In this document: positions 60,101 to 64,000 of the stretch, piece after piece
Layout of the letters: every line of letters starts with the position of its first letter
How positions within the stretch are numbered: position 1 is the first letter of the stretch
Assembly (NCBI GenBank): GCA_020796225.1
Contig: CM036753.1
Span: forward strand, 77,422,941-77,486,940
DNA from: Arion vulgaris
Taxonomy: Eukaryota > Mollusca > Gastropoda > Stylommatophora > Arionidae
Reading direction: 5' to 3'
Length of the DNA stretch: 64,000 bases
The notes under the pieces: generated by a model
Told to the model about the DNA's origin: nothing
Seen by the model: only the letters and a program-made list of their open reading frames with translations
The model's database searches: none
Made by a program: the position numbers and the translations under genes

Positions 60101-62680
60101 GTCCTACACGCCTAAAAAGCATTACATGCAGTACTGATAGTTTTTAAAATTTATTATTTCTTTTAGGAATTCCAGAGCCATACAGACCCAAGAATAGGTT
60201 TGATGTCATTCGCTGGGACTACTTCACAGAGACACACATATTCTTCCAGGATGACTTCACAAATGTTAAAGAGCTTATAGGTACAATTCTCATGTTGATA
60301 TTATTCTCTAATAGAGTTTGTATTTGCACACAGATTTCACAAATATTAGTTATTAGTAGATGGATTTTAGATCCATACTGACACGATCGCGAGAGATCCA
60401 TACTGACAATTGTCTGAAAATATCATTTGATGAAGATTTTGGTAAATGTTAAAGAAAATGTTATTCTATTGAGTTTTAGTTCACACTGACATTTATTAAC
60501 AGTAATATTCAATCAATCAAGTGATATGCCTGCAAGCGTAGGCAGTCCTGTCTCTCCACAACTTTAACTCCTTGGTGCAATTAATCAGTTCGGATATTGA
60601 TCTTTTGTTGAACCACAATGTCAGACCATCCAACATCTCCTCCCTCTGTTTTCCATGATATCTCCTTCCCTGAATTTTACCCGTTGTCACCAAATGTTCT
60701 AAACCTATTCGCATTATATGCCTGCAGAACCTAAATTGTCCGATTCTTATTCTTCTGATAAGGTGTCTTTGTGTCCAGGCCTGTTTTAAAACCTCATCAT
60801 TTGTTTTCTTGCTGTAAGAAATAAAGTATTATAATAAAAGTAATATTAAAAATAAAAGTAATATAATAAAAGTATTATATGCTGATGAAATTTTAATCTG
60901 CATTGAAAAGTATTAAAAGTAATATTAGTTGAAGTTTTAATTCACTCTTATAAATGTTAAGGTGATGTTCACTATAGTTTTCATTTACTGTGATCATTGT
61001 CAAACTAATATTTGCTAAAGGAGATATCATTCATGCTAGATTCACAAATATTAAAGTAATATATGCTGATGGAATTTTAATCTACTCTGTATTTATAACT
61101 GTTAAAGTAATATATGCTCTCAGAATATTTATCCACTCTGTATTCATAACTGTTAACCCTTTAGCTGCTAAGGACGTATATATGCGTTTTACCATTCACT
61201 TCTAAAGACGCATAAACACGTCTGTTATTATCTCTCCTCTGTGGGCTAAAGACGTGCTAACACATTATACATTGCCACTGTCACTGCTATAGGTGTACAT
61301 TCACGTTTGTGAACCTAGAAACAAAGAGTAGCTATTTTTAGCTCAGCCCATAGCAGCAAAAGGGTTAAAGTAATATATGCTCTCAGAGTATTCATCCCCT
61401 GTGACAAATATTAAGGAATTATTTATGGAATGAGTGTTTATGTTATCTTCACAAATATTAAAGAAATATTTGTAGATGGAGCTTTATTTGAACTGTATTT
61501 CTTCAATGCTAAATTAATATTCATGAATGGAGTTTATTTCAATTTTTCTTCACATGTTAAACAACTTGCACATAAAACTTATTTAAGCAATGTGTGCTGT
61601 ATGCAGTTTCTCATTTATATTGATTTAAATCGAGAAGGCTGAAATTGAATGTAAGTGTTACAGTAGTGTCCTTCATATATCAAGGACAGAGAAGAGAACA
61701 AATAGATCTATCCAGAAAGAACTCAAAATAAGAAAACTGGCTGATGCTACAAATAATGAGAAAATTGAAGTATTTTGGACATATAAAGAGACACGAAGGA
61801 TTGAAGAAGACCATCACAGAAGGAGGCATCCAGGAGAAGAGGAAGACCATGTAGAAGATGGATTCAAGAATATAACTAATGGTTGAGCATGACGACTGCA
61901 GAGGCTATGAGAGAGAGAAATTCTGAAGGCAACGTTAGGGTTTGTAAAGTCTGCTCAGAACAAGCTATGGGATGATGATGATAGCAGAGATTAAGAAAGT
62001 GAAAGAAATTGTTAGAAAATGGATGAGATCAAATTGTAAATAGTTGAAGAAAAACTAGAGTTAAAAAAGAGAAATGGGAAAGATGGCTTGAAGTATGGAA
62101 CAAGTAAGGCACAGATTGGCAATGTGGAAAATATCTCTCTCGCGATCGTTCTAGGCTAGTTTTTATCATTCTTATTGTGAAATATAAACAACCAAACATC
62201 AGAACGTAATGTACGTGCACCAACCTTCAGAACCTATTTGAGCACAGTTGTTTATCCTTCGGTGGGGTATTCGATTTCAGCCAGCTACGGAAAATATCTA
62301 TATATGTTTAATATAGCTATTTTTGTATGATTTTAATAATTTTTGAGATGTCACTGTATACCAAAGTTTGTCCTAAGATACTTATTTAAGTAAAGATTTT
62401 TACAAGTAATGCTATAATCAATATATTTTATAACACAGGTATTGACAAACTTGATGTTCAGGATATCATCAAAATTTCTATGGAGAAATTGAATGCAAAC
62501 CATAATAACAAGTTTCTGTACTCATACCTTATGAATGGATACCGACGTTTTGATCCACAACGAGGGATGGAATATATTCTTGACCTTGCTCTAGAAGATA
62601 CCTCTACTTCTTTGGATGAAGTCGGAGATAATAAACAGATTGTAGAAAAGCGAGTTTTCCTAGTGAGGCCCCTGGGAGAG
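47394..62680 (+). CDS. CHPF: CHPF, chondroitin polymerizing factor / chondroitin sulfate synthase 2 (5' part, 6 exons, continues past window)
   Basis: Golgi type II membrane protein that partners chondroitin synthase to elongate the GlcA-GalNAc chain. Coding exons: 47394-48134, 54657-54785, 56230-56369, 58265-58383, 60167-60280, 62439-62680; GT/AG sites and phases agree, giving 495 codons so far. Visible: short basic tail, membrane anchor about residues 24-42, stem, hallmark TELGIRQ (111-117), then an N-terminal galactosyltransferase-like domain in which the DDD metal motif of CHSY1 is replaced by FLSDKSF, as expected for CHPF. Exons 5-6 carry FDVIRWDYFTE and NGYRRFDPQRGMEYILDL, which precede the C-terminal domain. 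Human CHPF is 775 residues, so roughly a third is beyond the right edge. I found no seventh exon between 62681 and 64000. CHSY1/3 is the main alternative but fits less well. Confidence 0.93.
48330..48640 (+). mobile_element. Family B non-LTR RNase H end and 3' tail
   Basis: GVKGNERADRLAGMVII (RNase H last block), then KERHIKYAKRLINQH-like with frameshift, GGAGATCGGAGCACCTATGG, GTGCTATGATGAAC. In CHPF intron 1. Confidence 0.75.
48790..49205 (+). mobile_element. RTE-like non-LTR 3' end
   Basis: CLRRILRIRWDQRIPNTEI, EEIKCRRWKWLEHTLRMQK-like, then KTWNELTFSRQ. Several stops. Confidence 0.65.
49680..50330 (-). mobile_element. Family C non-LTR RT fragment
   Basis: Minus strand: DQEKVFYCVDMERLLDNIVK, then YVDQIYQIANTNEGDSIGEL, FFFAEDQATMSSTEEQIQQ (catalytic ADD reads AED). 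Matches the plus-strand relic at 55020-55345. Confidence 0.75.
50590..51500 (+). pseudogene. Decayed reading frame of unknown identity
   Basis: A single frame (same as 50637) runs about 290 codons with only five stops: VIGKSFPGSCLGYIEHAVA, GAIDTFWDLCPIANTLLYLL, MSHLVILMGQMRGLINCLI, DIPNTVPLPTLPSIYPALF, SAHIRDKYFRQHSSFRIVIV. In AT-rich random DNA many more stops are expected. No domain recognised. Lies in CHPF intron 1, sense strand. Confidence 0.5.
51510..52075. other. Intronic spacer
   Basis: AT-rich; short direct repeat CTGTCATTGTTATATTTT at 51881-51916. Nothing else. Confidence 0.35.
52080..52535. repeat. Irregular minisatellite (GACACTTGTTGTTG / TTGGTCTTT)
   Basis: Units of 15-33 bp built from ACACTTGTTGTTGG and TCTTTG. 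Minus-strand frames read QQQVS/TTSVNNKCQ, a consequence of the repeat. It directly follows, in sense, an RTE-like 3' end. Confidence 0.9.
52540..52870 (-). mobile_element. RTE-like non-LTR 3' end
   Basis: Minus strand: SLTKNCLQCQQEIMSTVVQK, RCWRWIGYVIHK, then KRLEENSRTRTEINESQ. Its C-terminal frame continues into the adjacent minisatellite. Confidence 0.75.
53040..53350 (-). mobile_element. Weak non-LTR relic
   Basis: A 68-codon minus frame (TNNRPGKHNFNLTKRGRMDP, then FHTIYKQQQKHFKSTTSG) sits in a region with retroelement-like basic composition. No firm family. Confidence 0.25.
53400..54655. other. Intronic spacer before CHPF exon 2
   Basis: Short open frames at 53883-54116 and 54239-54487 are not recognised. 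No repeat structure seen. Confidence 0.3.
54657..54785 (+). CDS. CHPF: CHPF exon 2 (residues 248-290)
   Basis: Acceptor ATGTAG, 129 nt, donor GTAAGT, phase 0/0. Encodes SILSQVNDSMKWCVDNC, then GKCLLHVTKLNCQ. The spaced cysteines match the C..ND..GRC..C pattern of this region in CHPF. Confidence 0.88.
55020..55348 (+). mobile_element. Family C non-LTR RT fragment, interrupted by a SINE
   Basis: RCVLSPLLFTHI, KTANIKNGNNLGELL-like, STTEKQLKQHINKLQLTCNE, NMRINIGKTEVMTFSREEN, ending NISFTGVAINNS where SINE sequence starts. Confidence 0.75.
55349..55515 (-). mobile_element. SINE type C body, nested in family C RT
   Basis: Same order and orientation as 12287-12440: GAGTCGTTGATTTTCTAGGC, ACCACTTATATGTTCAGTAG, TTGCTTTCTGAATGGTGAGG, GCTTCCAAACTTGCC on the plus strand. 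The tRNA-like head is not clear here. Confidence 0.7.
55932..56047. repeat. 48-bp-arm hairpin of Penelope-end-like sequence
   Basis: Left arm (GAAACGTGTAAAAACAAAGT...) and right arm (...ACTTTGTTTTTCTGTTTCTC) are near-perfect inverted copies around a 20-bp loop; each contains ACAAAGTACTGT. The same core is seen at 11340-11385 and 27365-27410. Confidence 0.8.
56230..56369 (+). CDS. CHPF: CHPF exon 3 (residues 291-336)
   Basis: Acceptor CTGCAG, 140 nt, donor GTCAGT, phase 0/2. Encodes NKVYPAFPVKDFDFGRDIET and SVFPMPDEISHYKLH, matching the SALTAHPVRDP...LHK region of human CHPF. Confidence 0.88.
56760..57185 (+). mobile_element. RTE-like non-LTR 3' end
   Basis: CAGGAAAGCTGCACTGAGATGGACAC and the decayed words RSQTKNCLHIVNK, ERDTGDGSD-type and TRPKEMSHS follow the same order as 24375-24850 and 52540-52870. 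Stops throughout. Confidence 0.55.
57290..58088. repeat. 31-bp minisatellite, about 26 copies, with 124-bp higher-order period
   Basis: Unit: GTTTAGTCCTGGTTGTC then TTTTTGTTATGA(A/G)T. In the 3' half one CTTATGAATG unit is followed by three GTTATGAGTG units (57905 and 58029 are 124 bp apart). Ends about 175 bp before the CHPF exon 4 acceptor. Confidence 0.95.
58265..58383 (+). CDS. CHPF: CHPF exon 4 (residues 337-376)
   Basis: Acceptor CATCAG, 119 nt, donor GTAAGT, phase 2/1. Encodes YFCEVELNSTRHQIQEMKNN, ending SVSWPIG, the helical linker between the two domains. A 31-bp minisatellite ends about 180 bp upstream. Confidence 0.9.
58390..59330. other. Intronic spacer
   Basis: A tandem pair of a 25-bp word (ACATCAGTGATTTAATCC + AGTGTTCT) at 58693-58742. 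Otherwise AT-rich, nothing recognised. Confidence 0.4.
59335..59510 (+). mobile_element. SINE type B body, copy 2
   Basis: GGAGCTACGGAGTTCGTGCT, ATACTCTCGGCAGGTAGCGT, GGACCGAGCCATATTGGGTA, GCAATGAAGTCAATCCTTCG; matches 45285-45410. Head truncated. Confidence 0.8.
59575..59850 (+). mobile_element. RTE-like 3' end
   Basis: RWQQDIKETLNIMLEEAGEL then ARDIVFFRRAVMKVRFRRGH; ends ATGATGATGATTATG. Related to 37383-37690. Confidence 0.75.
59925..60145 (+). mobile_element. tRNA-derived SINE (type E)
   Basis: TCTGGCTGAATGGATTATAG (A box) and ACACAGGTTCAATCTTTAG (B box), then body GCGCGACTGCACTAGTCTTG, CCTACACGCCTAAAAAGC. Inverted body fragment at 37250-37380. Ends about 20 bp before the CHPF exon 5 acceptor. 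Confidence 0.7.
60167..60280 (+). CDS. CHPF: CHPF exon 5 (residues 377-414)
   Basis: Acceptor TTTTAG, 114 nt, donor GTACAA, phase 1/1. Encodes GIPEPYRPKNRFDVIRWDYF, then TETHIFFQDDF and TNVKELIG. RWDYFTE is diagnostic for CHPF/CHSY. The last 25 bases resemble repeats found further down the intron. Confidence 0.93.
   Translation, partial: EFQSHTDPRIGLMSFAGTTSQRHTYSSRMTSQMLKSL
60511..60835 (-). mobile_element. Non-LTR copy-1 family, 5'-truncated 3' end
   Basis: Minus strand: MRIGLEHLVTTGKIQGRRYH, LDGLTLWFNKRSISELINC, matching 35105-35300; ends TTGATTGATTG. Sequence upstream reads KKTNDEVLKQAWTQRHLIRR-like. Confidence 0.85.
61157..61364. mobile_element. piggyBac-like MITE (208 bp) with TTAA target duplication
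   Basis: Ends CCCTTTAGCTGCTA and TAGCAGCAAAAGGG are inverted (13 of 14 positions), flanked by TTAA at 61153-61156 and 61365-61368. CCC-starting termini and TTAA duplication are piggyBac hallmarks. No coding capacity. The host repeat unit at 61100 preserves the unoccupied site. Confidence 0.88.
61730..61995 (+). mobile_element. RTE-like 3' end
   Basis: KLKYFGHIKRHEGLKKTITE then decayed RGRPC/RRWIQE-like words; ends GGGATGATGATGATAG. Related to 37383-37690. Confidence 0.7.
62000..62430. other. Intronic spacer before CHPF exon 6
   Basis: AT-rich; nothing recognised. Confidence 0.3.
62439..62680 (+). CDS. CHPF: CHPF exon 6 (residues 415-495)
   Basis: Acceptor CACAG, 242 nt, donor GTAAGA, phase 1/0. 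Encodes DIIKISMEKLNANHNNK, NGYRRFDPQRGMEYILDL and VFLVRPLGE. The expected next residues (V.I.PVPYVTE) were not found before the window ends. Confidence 0.94.
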
Positions 62681-62759
62681 GTAAGACTTTTTTGTAACTT
62701 AATTTGATTCTACAATATTGAAGCTAGATATATGCCTATTGTCAATTGTTTTGTTTTTC

Positions 62760-63110
62760 CCCAGGTGGAAGGTGGCATTGGTGGATACTCTTGCCATTAA
62801 GTGTAGGGGTGGGAGCTTTAATTTGCGCTCCAGTGCCAGATGAGTTACCCTTGTGTTACATCCTTGTTTTTTTAGTGTGGTCTTCATATTGTATATCCAT
62901 CTTTTTCTTGGTCTTTCCTTGGCTGTAGTTATCTCTTTTTATTGTATGCTGTTATTGGTGATTGGTTGTATTCCATTTTCATTAAATGTCCGAGCCACTG
63001 CATTTGTTGTCTTTCAATGCATTCAGTGCATGAAGTTATGCCCACTCTGTTTCTGATACCCTCGTTTCATAGTCTATCTTTCCTGGTTACCCCCTACCGC
63101 CTTCCTCAAG
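62760..63110 (-). mobile_element. RTE-like non-LTR 3' end
   Basis: Minus strand: NRVGITSCTECIERQQMQWL, GHLMKMEYNQSPITAYNKK, then RWIYNMKTTLKKQGCNTRV-like, a standard RTE-like C-terminus. Lies in CHPF intron 6. Confidence 0.7.
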
Positions 63111-63114
63111 CATT

Positions 63115-63490
63115 TGAAAGACAAGACTGTGTCACAACAGAATGTGCCTGGTATCTGTATTTATGAGATTTTTGAAAAGTAAAGCAAATCATAAATGAGT
63201 ATTTCAAAGATTTTATGTTCAGTAATTAATTTTCAATATCTAAAGGCAAGCTGGTTTGTGGAAAATGTTTGTTGGAGAAACATGTTAGTTTTGACAAACA
63301 CTCCACCTAAAAAGAGAAAAAAATATGACACAAACTCAGGTAAGAAAGACTTCTTATTCTAGAAAAACAGCTGTCCTAGAGAAATGTGTTGTGGAAGGAC
63401 AGCACTTAACCTTTGCCCTAAGGTGATCCCACCAAACTAAATTATTCAATGTGGAACATAATATAGATAATAATAATTGACTCTCTGGGA
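63115..63490. other. Intronic spacer
   Basis: Searched for the next CHPF exon (V.I.PVPYVTE) and did not find it. Nothing else recognised. Confidence 0.3.
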
Positions 63491-63494
63491 CTTT

Positions 63495-63880
63495 ATTTAC
63501 TGGGGCTGTTGTTGTATCTGACTCTCAGTCGATGCTTCACAAGATCCAGAAGGGCAAGTTTTGGTATGAGTGGATGTCATCTATAGAAGTTTCTAACCTC
63601 CAGAGGCTTACATGGATATACTGTCCTGGGCATGCAGGTGTTTATGGTAATGAGAGAGCGGACAGGCTTGCATCAACAGCATCAATTGTTGGGGAGTTGA
63701 AGATGGGTAAGGGGGATGTTCTTCAGTCTCTTCGCGACCGTCTGTTGGATGAGGACACTAAAATCAATGTTGAATCAATCAAGCAATTTAGGCAGTTTGG
63801 AGTTACCCGTTATACAAGTAGAACTGGATGCCTGAGGGGCAGAGTGAAAGGTGTGTTGGAAAAGATAAAATAAAGATAAG
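63495..63880 (+). mobile_element. Family A non-LTR RNase H end, best preserved copy
   Basis: 113 open codons: LQRLTWIYCPGHAGVYGNER, ADRLASTASIVGELKMGKGD, LLDEDTKINVESIKQF, TGCLRGR. The GHAG.YGNERADRLA block is the last RNase H motif. The stretch just upstream (VVVSDSQSMLHKIQKGK) supplies the central D. This is the freshest family A copy here. Confidence 0.85.
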
Positions 63881-64000
63881 GAGAAAAAAACTACACTATC
63901 ATGGGATAGACATATTCAAACAACAGAACTACTTAACAGCATTAATGAAAGAAAGTTTTAAAGTTCCATGATTAACTACCTAGTTGAAATGGCTAACAAT

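Larger units (their letters stand above)
60320..61560. repeat. Degenerate ~53-bp tandem repeats in CHPF intron 5
   Basis: Unit of type TTCACAAATATTAAAGTAAT, then ATATGCTGATGGAATTTTAA and TC(C/T)ACTCTGTATTCAT. Recognisable near 60330, 60440, 60880-61000 and clearest at 61035-61155 and 61365-61520. Interrupted by a retroelement (60511-60835) and a MITE (61157-61364). The unit start resembles the 3' end of CHPF exon 5. Confidence 0.65.

Noticed and set aside
62681..64000. Seventh CHPF exon
   Set aside because: No segment with the expected PVPYVTE-like residues and splice sites was found; the next exon is taken to lie beyond the window.

Overview
This is a window of nuclear DNA from an intron-rich, AT-rich invertebrate animal, probably a protostome. 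Both host genes are metazoan orthologues split by long introns. The spacer DNA is full of 5'-truncated non-LTR retrotransposons, tRNA-derived SINEs, a mariner relic, a Penelope-like fragment and minisatellites. I cannot fix the phylum by eye; mollusc or arthropod are both possible.

Two conserved genes lie head to head. On the minus strand, 30620 down to 4738 is PSMC5/Rpt6, the 26S proteasome 19S ATPase subunit 8. Thirteen coding exons join with consensus GT/AG sites and compatible phases into 402 codons plus stop. Its introns hold most of the retroelement debris of the first half. On the plus strand, from 47394 to beyond the right edge, is CHPF, the chondroitin polymerizing factor. Six exons give the first 495 residues: cytosolic tail, membrane anchor, N-terminal glycosyltransferase-like domain and the start of the C-terminal domain. 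The rest lies outside the window. The genes work independently (protein degradation; glycosaminoglycan synthesis in the Golgi).

Layout. 1-4.6 kb: retroelement relics on both strands and two minisatellites (45-bp and 30-bp units). 4.7-30.6 kb: PSMC5, with introns containing RNase H-bearing LINE fragments (family A), RTE-like fragments, a 1.5-kb mariner foldback (19701-21236), a Penelope-like GIY-YIG end (27.6-28.1 kb) and SINEs. 30.7-31.1 kb: a 20-bp tandem array just upstream of the PSMC5 start. 31-47 kb: intergenic, with two long but broken non-LTR elements (33.3-35.3 and 37.7-39.7 kb), a direct tandem duplication (32.2-33.1 kb), SINEs and decayed coding sequence of unknown origin (44.3-46.5 kb). 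47.4-64 kb: CHPF exons, with introns holding RT relics, another decayed reading frame (50.6-51.5 kb), two more minisatellites, a piggyBac-like MITE with a clean TTAA duplication, and degenerate repeats that resemble the end of exon 5.

I saw no clearly undescribed functional system. The items most worth a second look are the mariner foldback, the MITE with a readable empty site, the possible extra in-frame PSMC5 exon, the exon-like repeats in CHPF intron 5 and the unidentified decayed reading frames.
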